From Paragyromitra xinjiangensis (taxonomy: Eukaryota > Ascomycota > Pezizomycetes > Pezizales > Discinaceae), in assembly GCA_038503065.1 (NCBI GenBank), contig JBCAMK010000002.1, positions 744,001-808,000 on the forward strand: a DNA stretch of 64,000 nt, read 5' to 3'. Under the pieces are notes generated by a model. It made no database searches. It saw nothing but the letters and a program-made list of their open reading frames with translations, and was not told the DNA's origin. Below are positions 22,127 through 36,043 of this stretch, in pieces. The position numbers and the translations under genes are program-made. The first letter of the stretch is position 1. Every line of letters starts with the position of its first letter.

Positions 22127-25100
22127 TGAAGGTGAACCTGCCGTCGGGGCGCTGCAGTGTTGATGATAGTAGAATAGCCAATCGTGAGTCTGATGCTGAT
22201 GCAAATGTCAATGCCTGGGACGTCATCCAGCTGGATCGGCCAAGGTGCAGCTTGGCGAATCCGCAGAGCCGCAAACATAATCCAAGCGCTAGCCATAATC
22301 TACTTCTGCCAAGACTGGTATTGATAACTTCTCACCTCCTGACTGCTTAGGGGAAATGGGTTGTAAGCTGTTTCGAACCCATACCAAAATCTATCGGCTT
22401 TCTTTACAGAGTATGTTGGACGTGGCCGTTTATGTGTGATATATTAGTACCCCAAAATGCACCAAGAATATATCCTTTTCGCAAAAATTACCTGCAATAC
22501 ATTTTTACTGAACAAACCCCCCTGGGAACTTCGAATTAAGCGGTCAGGGTTATCTTTACCTTGATCAATAGGAATTTAAGGCTGGGCATCATTTGGGGAA
22601 AAGCACCATTCACTGTGAGAAGCTTGCAAATTCTTTGGAATCTCAATCACCATCTAGTTGCTTATATTGCGGGATAACTTCTATAAATGCCGTAGGACTA
22701 GGGTAGGTCGATGCCTTGACGTGGGGTGGAGGCTGATTGGAGTTAGACAAGTAGAAAAGCTTAACCGTAAACTACTGCCATTATATATATACCACGAAGG
22801 TGTTCCACACTATTTTCGGGTGGGGCCAACAAAAGGGAAACCAGAGAACGGTCTATGGAAGCACAATATACCCTAGAAGTTATCGAAAGTAGAGATCGAG
22901 ACTTGATTGATTGACTCCCAACTGTGGTACAGGCTCGGATTTATAGACAGAGCACGCATACTAGTACATGAATCTTCACCTTCGGAACTCCCGACGCCCT
23001 CCTTACTAGGGCCCACCAGAGTCCACCACCGATACCCGATTAGGAAGCCCATTTACAACAGAAGTTGTTGGATATATTTACTTCCTTTCCTGTCGCTTCC
23101 GGCCTTTCTCTATTCATTTGGTCCTATTCTTTTCTCCACCTACGTAGGCTTCTGTAGCATACGTAGGCTTTTCTACTATTCAGGTTTCTTACTATTCCTT
23201 GCTGTTTTGGTCTTCTTTGGCTGTCAATTATTCAAGCGGCTATTCAGTATATTGGGCTTATTCGCAGGCTGCTTTGGGCCTGGAGGCGCTGACCGGCAAG
23301 GTATATGGTGGAAGGGCTCTGATTGGTTGATTACTTGTATATATACAGAGGTTTTCTGCCTCTTCTCCGTTTCTTTCTTCTCTATCGAATATCTCAAGCC
23401 TTTCCACAGAAGCAACGAATATCACATCTTATTACTTCAGAAGTAGCGGTTCACTGACCGAGTGATATCCGGTGACTTTGGTGTGTTGTCAAGCATACTC
23501 CCAGGTTGCCCAAGCGAAAAACCCAATACAGCCTGAGTACCAACGATCTTATCGACTCCTACCCCTTTGCTTAATCGCATTTCTACTCACCAGGATCACA
23601 CAAGTACTGTGTACAATTGGAAGCATACATTGAAAGGCTTCAATCATACCCCACATAGGATAGCTATGGCGAGGGCTCACGAACAGATAAAAGGTTGTAC
23701 CAGGATGTTTATTTATAAAGCACTATCTAAGATGTGGAGACATCTGTTGTTGAGGAGATTTTAAACTCACCTCAATTACCGAATTTTAAGTATCAGATAG
23801 CAGGAAAGTCGTTTCCTGGTCGGTGCAAGATAAAGTGTAGCCTAGTTTCAAGGACGGCGGGAGAGTTGATCTCGGACAAGTGACATTTATGATGGGCGAA
23901 GTGGTGGTATATGGCTACAGGTTACATAGGAAAGTGCCTTGAGAAATACATTGAGAAACACAAGAAAATACGAAATCTCATTCAACACCCCGAATCAATT
24001 ACATTGGATCACCCTTCCCTTTACTCGAATGTACGTATACAGGTATTACACAATTGCCTTCTTATTTCTCAACTGGGTGCAAAAATCCCCCTTGCTCTAG
24101 CCGGCAACTTCCTCCTCCTCGGCGACCTTCGGCAAAGGAAGCAGTCGAGCGCGCTCCGCTGATGTGACACGACTTCAAAAACCGTGCACTGTGGACCATT
24201 CCTGCAAAGAGTGGAACGGTTGATGTAGGAATCGCCGCAGGGGTATATTGAGAGGGTGTAGTGGCACATTTTCTTAGACTTATAGATGAGGAAAGGGGTT
24301 CGGATCCAATCGTGGTAGATATAATGGCTTGCGGTTTCGCCACTTGAAAATAGAGATAGTTATCTTCGAAGGCAGCGAGAATCGTCGTGGAGGTAGGAAT
24401 CCGAGTAAAATGATTTGGATATGCCTTTGTAGATAGCATAAGGACGCCTCAAGTCCTTTGTTCACTAGGTTTCTAGTCCTAGTAGGGAGGAGCGAGGGAG
24501 GAGGGAATCCTGTTCTTATCATCGAATCACTCCTGAGGACTCTTCTCTCCGAGGATGTAAGGCTCGGCGCACATGCATACATATATGCTTTGTTTGCATA
24601 TCTATCCCTGAAGATGACAAGGCTGGAAATTATGAGCATTAGGTCGCGAGGAAAGTATTAACGGTCTACGGGTACCGACTTGCATTGAAATTTTGGGAAA
24701 ATCACCTGATTTACTAGCCAATTACTGGACAATATTTCTATTTGAAGAATGAGCTCGAGTAGGACAGTACTTGCCTAGCTGATCATGAATATTATCTTAA
24801 CCTTCCCTTGGGTTAATAGAAGTAAAAACTATATGACAAAAGAGGACTTGTTTGTTAAGTACGGGAAATTTTTACTAAAGGCTGGTTGCAGATGTTCTAC
24901 GTACGCGAATTTGGGTGCGGGTATCAGCATGCGCACCGCTCAGGGATAATGCTACATGCGCGTAACTTATTTAATTGTTTTTGGTTACATTACAAGCAAA
25001 CACAGCGAAATGGTGTGCTACCTTTCTCACTTCTAATAAAAAGATTGTATGGCTTGGAACAATGGTCGGATGTCCGACATGATTAAGCTATAAGCTTAAG

Positions 25101-26437
25101 CTATAGCTATCGAATGTATTTTAATTGTATAAGCCTAGTCTATGTACATAATTATCACACTCGCTACGGTTTTGTCTTATAATTAATCTCCAGCCCTTTC
25201 AAGAATATCCTCAAACATTTTTGAAATTTTTTCTTCCACCCTGCCGCGTTTCGACAAGGAAACCGCCGAGCAAAGTAAGGGAATGTTTTGGATGCGGAAT
25301 GGAGTATATATGCCCTTGCAGAGCTTAACTTCCTGGGATGTTGAATCTAATCATATACAGATGTACGTAAGGAAAGGTACGCCAGCTCATGATCAAGGAA
25401 GAGTAATTATAATTTGCGGAGGAAATGTATGTCCTATATCATTATTGCATCCTAGAGTACTAGTCTAGACATAAATTCATGTATGCATTAGGCAAAATTC
25501 GAGGAGTTAACCTCACTACGTATCCCTTAAGTTGGTGAAGCTGCCAACGAGTTTGGTAGCTGAGTGTAAAGTCTCATTTCAGCACACGAAATACCATATC
25601 TGGCTAGAACCCTTCTCAATATAGCAAGATCATCTATATTCTACCAGATTGAGTTGACATATTTGGCAGCTTTTTACCACCAGCGTAAGGGATACAACAA
25701 ACCCCTAAGCGTAGTAAACTCAGATCATTTGATCAATCACATCTCGCCATGGCATTAGATCGGCCGCTTAATATTATGAAATTCCGGAAGTCTTATCTAG
25801 GTAGGGTAGATGGTTTCTCGCTGCGCATGCCACATTTAGGAAGAAAACTGAGTCTCATGGCTTTTTACCTAGGTACTGTACTAGGACAAAAGAGGGCTGT
25901 TTTGTGCTAGAAGTAGCCAATTCGACGAAGTCAAAAGCACAACTTAGACTTAGCAGAAAGACTCATATATAACTGTTACACAGAGATAAATTATAAAGAG
26001 ACCCTAAAAAATCGATCGCGCTTGCAAAACAATGGATCAAAAAAAACTCCAACAAGATGACCGTCCTCAAAATTAAGAAGAATAATAGACTAAAAAAACA
26101 CCATTCTTAAGCACCTAGCCCACCCAAAGTAACCTTTTAGCTTGACCACAACATCGACTAAGCGCTACATGCATGCCTAACAAGATGAACAAAAGAGAGA
26201 GGAAATCACCCGAGCATACTAACTTCAAAGAGGTAAATAAAATCGAAAAACACTTTGAAAAATAAAAGAGATCACAAGGAGTCTTCTATTCTTGCTTAGA
26301 ACCTATGAGAAAACAGGAAGGAACAGGGAGGCTACTAACTCAAAGGAATCAAGAAAGGCCTCGGCCAATCCAACGTTAACTACCACGCAACACCCAGGAC
26401 TAGCCGGATATGGAAAAGAAATAGGCAGATGAGCTCA
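22127..26437. other. Long gene-poor stretch with a solo LTR
   Basis: Apart from the LTR at 23066-23439, I see no supported gene. The strongest open frames (for example 125 codons on the minus strand at 24062-24439) have no recognisable motifs or splice partners. Sequence from about 24700 to 26400 is AT-rich with frequent stops in all frames, as in decayed repeats. Confidence 0.5.
23066..23439. mobile_element. Solo LTR (copy 2)
   Basis: A 374-bp block starting TGTTGGATAT and ending TTACTTCA, flanked by the exact 5-bp duplication GAAGT (23061-23065 and 23440-23444). It is a direct repeat of 7703-8064 and has the better-preserved ends of the pair. A TATATATACAGAG stretch at about 23337-23349 is a likely retroelement promoter. 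No internal domain or second LTR lies next to it, so the full element was lost by LTR-LTR recombination. Confidence 0.85.
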
Positions 26438-27467
26438 TCAACGACTTAAAGACCTTTTGATTGCTCTTGAGATCATTTTCCCCAGCGTTCCTCCGGCTTT
26501 CTCAACTGAGGAAAGGGATTTGTTTCTCAAACGTATTCTCCGCTTTGGATGTTCGATTTCCGCTATCTCTAAAGAAATAGCTGGCGGTTCTGCCTCCTCA
26601 GCTCCCTTAGTTTGTTGCTGAATTGAGAGAAGCTGTAGTTGGTAATCTATTTCTACCATCGAGTAGGGCTGCCGCAGAAATGAGTGCCAAGTGATTTCCT
26701 CTTGGTCGTCATCAAGCGAGCCTTCAGAACATATTGAAGGCGGGGGGGTAGAGGGAGCATAGCATGGGTGGCTATAAGAAATGATGGAGGGAAATCGACA
26801 CAGTTGCGGTTCAATATTTTTATGTTCGACGCTGGAGACTAACTTCTGACTGCTGAAAGTTGCTGGCATTTGGCTGCGGAAACCAGCTACATCGCAAAAT
26901 GTGCAGGGGGAAGCCCATGATTCTGGGACGCTCTGGGGATGGTTGAGTAAGCAACAGAGTATTAGAGAGTATTTTTATGTGCTAACCAACCTTAAATACT
27001 TGTCCGGTACTGCAAGTGAGGTTTTCCTCAACGTTGAGATCCCATGAGGGCCTCCGAATAAACACAGGATTCCCCATAGCAGCAAAAACACCGAGTTCCG
27101 TTAGGCTAGTATCCAAGGAAAATGACGGTACCTCTAAGTGTAACTCATTTTGGGATCTTGGTAGAAAGTTTGGTGATGTGGGAAGAGGTGTTGGAGGAGG
27201 CGCACGGGGTAGTTGATGGGTGACATTTCCAAAAAGGTGGCTGCAGGATGGAAAAGAGTCTTTGAGAGGACATGTCCATTCTGATAAAGGAATCGACAAG
27301 GAACTGCATCTACTTGAATCTGGGCGGGAAAGATCACTGTTGTCTTCTCGGTCAAGAATAGGTATGAGGTCCTCATCGTCGAGTAGCGCAGAAGGGAGAA
27401 CGCCCAGATCATCACCAAACTCTCTGGCAAGGAGCGGATAATTGCTGGAATAGTGGAATTGGGTCAT
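26438..27467 (-). CDS. Hypothetical protein, 323 aa
   Basis: Two exons on the minus strand, 27467-26991 and 26932-26438. They are joined through a 58-nt intron (donor gttggt, acceptor CCCCAG) with the frame open across. I do not recognise the family. The N-terminus has an acidic patch (DDEDLIPILDRED), then a Pro/Ser/Leu-rich region. The middle contains a CxxC (SPCTFCDVAGF). The C-terminus is basic (KRRIRLRNKSL, RAIKRSLSR) and ends in a likely short helix. It has no signal peptide or membrane segment. It could be a nuclear or regulatory orphan. The gene is isolated, with gene-poor DNA on both sides. Confidence 0.55.
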
Positions 27468-30400
27468 TTTCCGAGTCTGAATATCTAATCTCTTATACTG
27501 GCTTGTTATGCAGCTATGAAATATGCTACTAAGGTGTTTTGTTGCTCGCGGCCCCGATGAAGGTACTAAATTAATCCCGATAGTGCGGAATACGTGAGTT
27601 TATAGCTCTTCGGTATACTAGAATTTTCCCACACCTCCCAAATTCCCATCACATCTTGTTTACCCCCCACTCGTCTATGCAAGGATCGAAGATCGTTTGG
27701 GGATGGCGGTCTACCTGTTCATCTCAACCTTGGGAAGTCAGATCTGTCGGTAGGGATTAATACGCGCATGCGTGTGGGGCTCTTTTACCGATTCTTTCTC
27801 AAGGGAGTAGGATTCATCGAGACCTCATCTTGATCTGTTCTTGCATATGTATGTCGGGTGTGGGGTAAACCTAGGAAGGAATGGATATTATGACCAGGTA
27901 CCCTACTCCAGTACATACCGACCCAAAGGGACTTCGTTCCATGCCCGCGGTTATTTCTCAAGGATGTGGTACAGTATCAGATTTAAGTCTAGGTTCGGTG
28001 CTCTGGGCAGGTCGAAAAGCGTCGACGTAAGGAGCTCTAGATTACTGGACGGCGACCAAGCGGGGCTGGCGCAGCAGTTGGCCGGAACAGAACAGAGATA
28101 TGCCTCTCGAGTTTGAAAATTCACTTTCCGTCGTTTTTCTTAGTACCACGGTCTCGGAAAAGTAATTTTGAGGCGTAATACCCCTGCCCTGCAAAAAGCC
28201 TCGCTTGATTACCCATAGCCAGTAACACAAACGTAGTACGTGAATCCCCCATCCTCTTAGAAACTACTACCGCCGTAGTGAACTCTAGATTGTACCTTCA
28301 AGCTAAGAAATTGATCGCACTTCCCCTCTCAGCCAAATCGAGCTTTCTCTCCACAATCTACCAGTTTCATTGCTCTAGAAAATTAAACACATACCTAGGT
28401 TAGTTGCACCGGACCGGTACCCACTCCACAAGAATTATTCATACGGGATAGTTAAACTTTTGTTTCTGAGTCTATAGCTAACGCGCTCCGATTCTGTCGA
28501 CGTCTCATAGTCTCAATTGTGTGCATATTTGAGTTAGTTTCATCAGCCACTTCATAGTCATAATTTCTCAAATAAACTTTCAACGCAAATAGCTATCATG
28601 AAGTTTTCAGCTATGAAAGAGCTATACTTGCCGTGGCAAAGTGATACTTGCATCGTATTAAACTAGTAAGGTAGGTGGCTGCAATTACGCGAAAACCCAA
28701 ACTCATATCAAAAGAAAGAAGACGATCGATATCATCATTGCCCCATCAACCATATTTTGGCATGTAAAATCATTTTATTTGGAATGAGAAAGTTTGCTGA
28801 GAACATTTCAAGGATACCTAAGCATGGTTGCGGAGATACAGATTGGCATATGCAAGGGATCGATTATACTCAAGCTTGTCAATTATTGTTCGAGGCGGGG
28901 CTTGTTTTACTTACCTACGTTGCAATTGTAGAATGATGTACATATCCAAATTTGCTGATGTTTTCGGGTACAGGAGCCTTAAGGACGTGGGGGATTCGTG
29001 AGTCTAGAGCGCCACCAAGTGTACCCCCTCCCCCCCACCCAGGAGGCCCAGATTCCGAATCACATCCGTTGCCGCCTACGCAAGCGTGCGAAGCATCCTG
29101 ACTGACCCCGCTTAGAACAATGCGAACATGATTGTTCCAAATCGCCAGACAAATTTTCGATTGCCTGATCGCCCGTCTGTGGGGTCTCGGAAATTAAAGC
29201 GGACTGAAATGTGGGTAATCACCAGCTACACGGCATTCAAATACAAATGACAAGTCGTGCCGGAAATGGAAAATCAACGGACGAAGATGCGCTACCGAGA
29301 AAAGCCCCTGAAATACGCTTCTAGATATAGATTAAGGCATACATGTATACCTATGGGAGAGGGTACGAATCGCTCAAACTGTGTTGCTTCTGATAAACGG
29401 TAGTCTCGTTTCACAGCGAGTGATCTATCATGACTAACAACAAGAGCCAGAACCGCGATCTAAAAAACAATCCACGCCCTGGGGCTTCTAAAAAAATCGG
29501 TTGATGAGTTTCAAGATCGTTTTCTCGGCATGGGTAAAGCGATCGCGCGATCATAACATGCTCGGCCACAGAACAGCATTATTACGGCATTCTGAGCAAG
29601 CTTGAAGGTCCTCGTGACCATAGGCCCAGTAAGAATAGTAAGCTCGATCCTTTTTCTTTTTTTTTTCTCCAGCGCCTCCGCAAAAGCCGGAGCGGGCTCA
29701 GGTAACTAGATACGGTATTTCGTTTTAGTCAAATGTTTTTTCGGCTCTTCCTTTCCCGCCTCCCTTCATGCCATTACTGACCAAAATCATTTTCCTGTTC
29801 AGCGCACTAGTACTCATTTAGCCCAAAACGTTGCCAAGGCTATAACTCTAAATTCACGCATGAGGCTGAACCCACATTCGGTTGCGCTTCCATCCCGCCG
29901 AGACATCTGCATCGCAACACTTAAACTTATTTGCATGCGTTTAACATGTACATATTTGAGGTAAAGAACTTGAACATGCAAGTGTAGATTGACCAGGCAG
30001 TCTGCATATGTGGTTAGATGGGAACGAATCAAAAACTGTTACCAGCTAAAGGCATGCCTATACTCCTTGTGTCTGCCAAGTATTCGCTTCCATGGACTTG
30101 CATGATAGGGTAGTTTTAATATAACCATCTCCTCCAAAGTTGGCATTCGAATGCGACAAGTATTTACATCAAAAGGGACCAGGTAGTAGATAGGCCCTAT
30201 CCGTGGCAGGGACAAAGCTGAGTGCCTATACTTTTGGTTGGTAAGTGTTGTCCCTGCATTCCGCCGCGCATATAGCGAACACGTTGTTTGCCCCTCTTTC
30301 GCATCCTCGTCTCCACGTCAACGCACAGTTGGTGCCTGCGTTAACTGTACATTTGCATTGTTTCAAGCTTCCTTGAAGTCGCGTATTGATACCAGAGCTG

Positions 30401-30806
30401 CGGATGGCCCGTCTGGCTTTGATTTGTGTATCTGGGTTGCTGGCTGGGAACACAATGCGGAGATGCATTGCAGACGGGATTCTTCTCGTTGAGTGACGAT
30501 GAAACGAGGCGGTTAGACCAATTAATAGCTGCTAAAAGGAAAGCCGACTGCCGCCCCCTGGAAGGCACAGGTATTTGTAGGACTGGTGGCTAGCAGTATC
30601 TGGCTACAATCTCATGTATCGTTAAGTGTCGTAGTTAGCTGGAAGACACTATGAAACGAATAAGGGACCCATAGCTAGGTACCTGAAAATGGAGCAAACT
30701 CACGGGCCTGAGAAACGTGCAAAGGTGATACTCTGTATAAAATTTATCATTTTAGACTGAGCTTTTGTGCAAGAAACCTTTTGTTCCCTAGGCCTCAACA
30801 CACAGG
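27468..30806. other. Gene-poor intergenic stretch
   Basis: I see no coding region that can be supported. The sequence is AT-rich with short open frames. Polypyrimidine and poly-T tracts occur (for example about 29650-29670). The last 100 bases are the probable promoter of the LPMO gene. Confidence 0.5.
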
Positions 30807-31819
30807 ATGTCGCTATCATCAATTGTTTCAATCTTCCTCCTAGTCCTACGGGCAACCGCACATATGTCCATGGCCACACCCCCATCTCTTCGATACCAAA
30901 CAAATCCCTACAAAACAACAGTAGACTACGACTACAGTGCACCACTCTCACCTTCGGGCTCAAACTACCCGTGTAAGGGTTACCAGAAAGATCTTGGGAC
31001 TCCTGGTGGTAAAAGCGTCGCAACTTATGCTCATGGAGGAACTTATAGTATAGTGTTCGTGCATAATAATGTTAGATTGCTCCTAATATCTGATCCTAAG
31101 TAATTTGAATACATGTAGGTTAGCGGGTTCAGCAACACACATGGGAGGGTCATGTCAAATCTCGCTGAGCTTTGATGGGGGTAATACATGGGTTGTAATC
31201 AAGTCATTCATCGGAGCCTGCGTCAACCCGGATCCTAACGGCTCCCAAAAATTTGACTTCACGATACCAAGTAACGCTCCGAGCGGTGATGCTCTTTTAG
31301 CATGGTACGTGCTTCCTCTTATCTTTTCAGGCCCGGCTTGCGCAGACTTAATTGCTAATCGCCTATCCTATTGTTTCACTCAGGACCTGGTTCAACCAAC
31401 AAGGCAATCGCGAAATGTATATGAACTGTGCTGTTGTAACGATTTCGGGCGGCCGAAAATCTATTCGCGATTTTATGTTTCCTCGCGCCTCTGGAACACC
31501 CCTCTTCAAAGCAAACATTGGTAACGGATGTTCCACAGCTGCAGGAACGGATGTGATATTCCCGGATCCAGGAGGCGATGTTACATATAGCAAGAGTGGG
31601 AAAACAGCCGCCCCAGTGGGAAATTGTGGCGCTAGCTCTGGAACCACCCTTACTAGCACAGATAGTACCAGTAGTGAGACGGTAACCCCGAGTGCCGGCC
31701 ATGATTGTGCGTATTGGAAGTCAAAAGGGTATATCTGTTCAGCGGGGGTTGGTTTGAGAGAAATACTACCATCAAGTTGGTGGTTGTTGATGCCTTTATT
31801 ATTTCGAGCTTTTTTCTAG
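30807..31819 (+). CDS. Secreted AA11-type lytic polysaccharide monooxygenase (chitin-active)
   Basis: Three exons, 30807-31054, 31119-31304 and 31384-31819, give 289 aa. An 18-residue signal peptide ends before His19 (ATA|HMSM), giving the N-terminal histidine needed for the copper histidine brace. The second ligand is His90 in AGSATHMGGSCQ. SPSGSNYPCKGYQKDLGTP, PSNAPSGDALLAWTWFNQ and GNREMYMNCAVVTI are AA11 hallmarks. AA11 enzymes oxidatively cleave chitin outside the cell using copper and a reductant/peroxide. After the catalytic domain there is a Ser/Thr linker, a Cys-containing segment (HDCAYWKSKGYICS), and a hydrophobic C-terminus (WWLLMPLLFRAFF). The last could be a GPI signal, although it ends unusually for one. 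The first donor (gttcgt) is weak but is set by the SIVLAGSATH reading. Confidence 0.88.
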
Positions 31820-34800
31820 TGGCTTAGATCGTGCCTGTTAAGTACTGGCGTTTTAGGTGTCTCGTTTTCTTCTTTTCTTTAGCGCTTCTAGTCACGGTTT
31901 TTCTAAAATCTAGATGATAGCATCGGTCCCGCGGCCGGCCCATACTAGTTAGTATACAATCTTTACTATATATATGTTCGCTATGATGCTATAGAGCAAG
32001 TATATATATACAGCTATTAGGCCGGTAGAAAGAACTCCACAGAATACTCCACCAGTCTCCTGAAGCAGCTCTAGTACATAGTCTGTCCGGATACCCACCG
32101 AATAACCCGAAGCTTATCGATGGTCCTAAACACTAGACAGACTAGAAATCCTTATAGGAAATAGGCAATAGCTACATATATTAATCTCTATTATGAAGCA
32201 TATATCTTCAACGTCAACATATCACATGACTCAGTTCCTGCACATTGCGACATCTATGGTTATAATTAACATTATAGCTAGCCTATGTGAAACACCTTTC
32301 CGGAAATAAGCCCATGCAAAATAATGCAGCGGTTATCCTTCATATCGATAACAGTTAGTGGTTAATGTGGTTAATTTGTACATGATTCCGAGAGATCAAA
32401 AACCGTATTGTTATTCGATGGTAGATCGCTGGTGCGTAGGGGGTACTAGTTTGTACTCATGCTTTAGTCATCAGTTTATTACCATTGTCAACCATCAGCA
32501 TTCTTAGTAATCTCCTACCCAACAGCACGCCTACTTCTCTTATGGTCGTGGCTACAGCTAGCTGCGGGCGTGTATATGTTCCGGCCCGTATGTCATTAAA
32601 CCCCGTTTGTAAATGGGCCAGCCAGTACACAAATAGGCTAGCCAGTTTACAAATGGAGCAACTTTGGAGATGGGCTGGCCCATCTCCAAAGTGCCACTAG
32701 TGGATGGCCCATACACAAAGTGTGTGGGCTCGCTTAGATGTGACTGCACCAACATGAGGCTTCAAGATCTTAGAGTCAGCATCGATTCACAGCCAGAAAA
32801 TCTTATCACTGAGGTCAGCTAAATTAAATATAGAAATCTTGTACTAAAGCCGTTCAGCATAAAAACCTTCATACACCTCTACTAGTAGCTATAAATTCGC
32901 TAATATAAAATGGTAATATTAAAATAAAGAAGGCTCATAGCTAGTTAGATTTATTGAGTATTATAGGTGTAAAAAAAGGGAAGGGTTGTGGTGGTTTTCA
33001 GGTATGGCCTTTGGATATGGGCCAGGTTTAGATCACTCTTTGAAGGTGGGCCAGCCCATCTACAAAGTTGCTCTATTTGTAAATGGGCTAACCCATTTGT
33101 AAAGCATGCCGGCCACTTTGTAAACGGACATCCATGGTAAACGGGCCAGAACATATACTGTTGAGATTCCAGTACATACAAAATATGTTTTGCTGGTGAG
33201 GCGCAAATTGACCATTTATTATACAAGAAATGCGAAAAACATGCCAGACATGATCTCAGTCGTAGTAAAAAAAGTCCGAAAAACTATAATCTGTCGCATT
33301 TAAGACGCTAAATCCATTGTAACTAATCCCAACAGACCTGAGGGACTGCCCAGTGTTATTACCTAGCGCCAATGCAATGATCCAGCCACAGCCACTTGCC
33401 TAGCTAGTTCCAGCCTAAGTGCCCGACGGAACTACCTTCTAACCCAACTAATAGCTATTGAAACTTTGTGTCCAATTATATTGCAACTAACTATCGATAT
33501 TCATAGCTATAATCACATGCAAGCCACCACTATCCCTTCACTAGAGAAGTCGATCTATAGCCATCACCGCATCAAGTAGGTGCGGGATCCGATTATCTAG
33601 CTTACAATAGCCGGTTGTTTGACACCCTATTATGAGCCACAGTTATATCAATCACGAAGCGCTCCGAACTAATGGCACTAGGCCTTAAGTCAAACTATTT
33701 TATATGTATCACTTATATACTTGGGAGGAAATTAAGTATTGTTAGTAGCCATTTTGCGGCGCTGCGCGAACCAGACAAAGATCTAACATAAAATTTTCAG
33801 CTAAGTGATTAATCAATAAAACAATCCATAAAATAGCCGATAAAGGTACGTAGCAGCATATGCATACTATACAGAAGTGAATCAGGTATCAAGGAAGCGG
33901 AAAATCCCCCTGACCATGGTAGAGGCCGGCACAAATGTACCGCTTCCCTCCGTCTAAGTTTCCCCGACGCCTTCGCTACTACACCCTATACATACCTTAT
34001 TTCCTTAAGATAAGGCCCCTACTACCCTTACCAAGGAGTTTGCTAACGTTGATGATTTACAATACTCGGAGTCTCAGACCCCAATAGCCGCCAATGATTC
34101 ATTTCCTAGCATACCCAAACCCCGTAGATCTATATATAGATATGTAGCTCTATGGCTAAGGTCTATCAAATACCCCCATAGCATGACAAATCTGGATAAC
34201 AAAGCCCAGAAATGATATGTAACCAAGTCTCATATACTCCGCTCACTTGAATATAGAAGAATTGAGTCATGCCGCTCAAGGTGTTAACTCTAATCAGTAT
34301 TTCGGCATCTAGAGTTGCCTCGGATATATAAAGTGCGAATACAGATCTCTCCTAGTTCCCCGATCGCAAATTACATGCTATCTCTAATACGGGAGCTACG
34401 CATTTTCAGCGCAAATTTTTGAGGAAAAGGTGCAATTTGATGCATTGCTAGGTATCACTTAGTGCCATTTCCTACAGATTTTCCTATGTTGCAAACTAGA
34501 AGTGTTTTTTTTCCATTCTTCGATGTATTTTCCGAATGAAATTTTGCGGCGCCTGTGATTCATTTACTTACTTCCTCCATAGTGGTATGATGCATGAACT
34601 CTCTGGTAAAACAATCCCGAAATCATTAAAAATAACCTCCTGTCCACACAAGAAAATGGGCGGGGATCTGCTACATTTACAAGATCCATTTCCATAGTTT
34701 ATAGAGCATATGGCTGCGACGCCGCTTATCGGCAGCCTAACCACACTAAGATACACAATTATCCGAACCCTGTCCTTCGGCCTAATTATGCCACCCCGGG

Positions 34801-36043
34801 AGAGAAACTACAAGGTAGCCTAGTATCGTGCCAACTGTGACAAGTAGGCTTGGCCATTCTACTTCTAGTTAATACTGGTAATAGATTATATTCACTATTT
34901 TAAAGATTTCCCCTCAAGATTTCAGAAACACTGGTATCAATCATATGCATATCATAGCATTCAACAACCAAAAGCGTAAACTCACAAATAACGCTATACT
35001 AGACTAGTAGTGATTCTTCAGCTCCTAGGACTATTACTGATCTCTACCCCCTACTCTAAATATGGCTTTACGTATACACTGAAGAACTACATACCTCAAG
35101 CAAAAATTACACCCTACACATACTCCATCTTGACCCCCAGAATTCTACTAATAAACTTTTTACGTCCGAAAAGATATATGACGGTGGTAGTATCTAAACA
35201 AGATCAATTGACCGGCATCTAACTTATTTCCTTCGATTGCAACAATTAACAAGCCCCAGTGACGGAATTCACAATACCCCTCAAATTCCACTTGCAGAAA
35301 CCCATACGGGCGTTTGTCTATTTTCTGAACTTCCTCCGATCTAAGATGCCAGGATTAAAATGACAATGGTAATCAGTCCATGGCCATAGGAATTAAAAAA
35401 TAGGATGCCGAAGAACCTGATGTAGATTACTGTGTGCGCCAGATTACAGCACAAGCTTCTATGCCTTTGGGGCGCGGAAATAGCCCTTAGCTGCAGAATC
35501 ACCACATCCGAATATACATGCACTTGGGAGCCAGGGGGGTAACCAGTCGAGCGGAGCGGGGGGATATTTGGCCCGACTACCATCCCGAGCCAGGACGCCT
35601 GTACGCCGGCTCTCGGACCTAGGCATACTAGAATCTGGTAATTCAAAACTATGAATCGTTTTTACTCTCTTAGCCATTGAAGCCAGCTAGCTGGAAGCCT
35701 CTTAACACGAGTGGTAAGTATCAACCCACATGCACAATTGTAAATACTCTTACATATCACAAGTCGACACCACAAATTTCGCAAGATTCGGATCTCGGAT
35801 ATATAGTTGATTACAATTTGAATTGAAGGCCCGAGGAACGCACAGACCGATAACGACGTACACTAGTTTCGAATCGAACTACTAACCACGATCATATGTG
35901 TGAGCAAGAAATTCTCAAATAATTATATATACAGCCTATTTCTTCTCAAGTAACTTCAAAAGACTCTCGTAAACCGTTATAACAGCCTCGAGCACAGCCA
36001 GAAACAACAGCCTACATCTACAACCCGCAATCAAACTCGAAAG
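31820..36043. other. Gene-poor stretch with a foldback element
   Basis: There is no supported gene. It is AT-rich DNA with many stops in all frames. The only clear structure is the ~590-bp inverted-repeat element at 32572-33158. Sequence just before 36044 is the P450 promoter. Confidence 0.5.
32572..33158. mobile_element. Foldback element with ~120-bp inverted ends built from short repeats
   Basis: Both outer ends read GTATATGTTCYGGCCCGT inward. The arms then run in parallel through units of the type GTTTACAAATGGGCYNGCC, followed by AGCAACTTTGKAGATGGGCTGGCCCA. The left arm is about 32572-32690 and the right arm about 33040-33158, separated by ~350 bp of AT-rich non-coding DNA. The left arm also contains a 13-bp-per-side palindrome centred near 32683 (TTTGGAGATGGGC-TG-GCCCATCTCCAAA). 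I do not see a clear target duplication. It is a candidate foldback transposon or large MITE. Confidence 0.6.

Noticed and set aside
24062..24439. 125-codon minus-strand frame
   Set aside because: No family likeness, an overlapping alternative frame of similar length, and no promoter or intron evidence.
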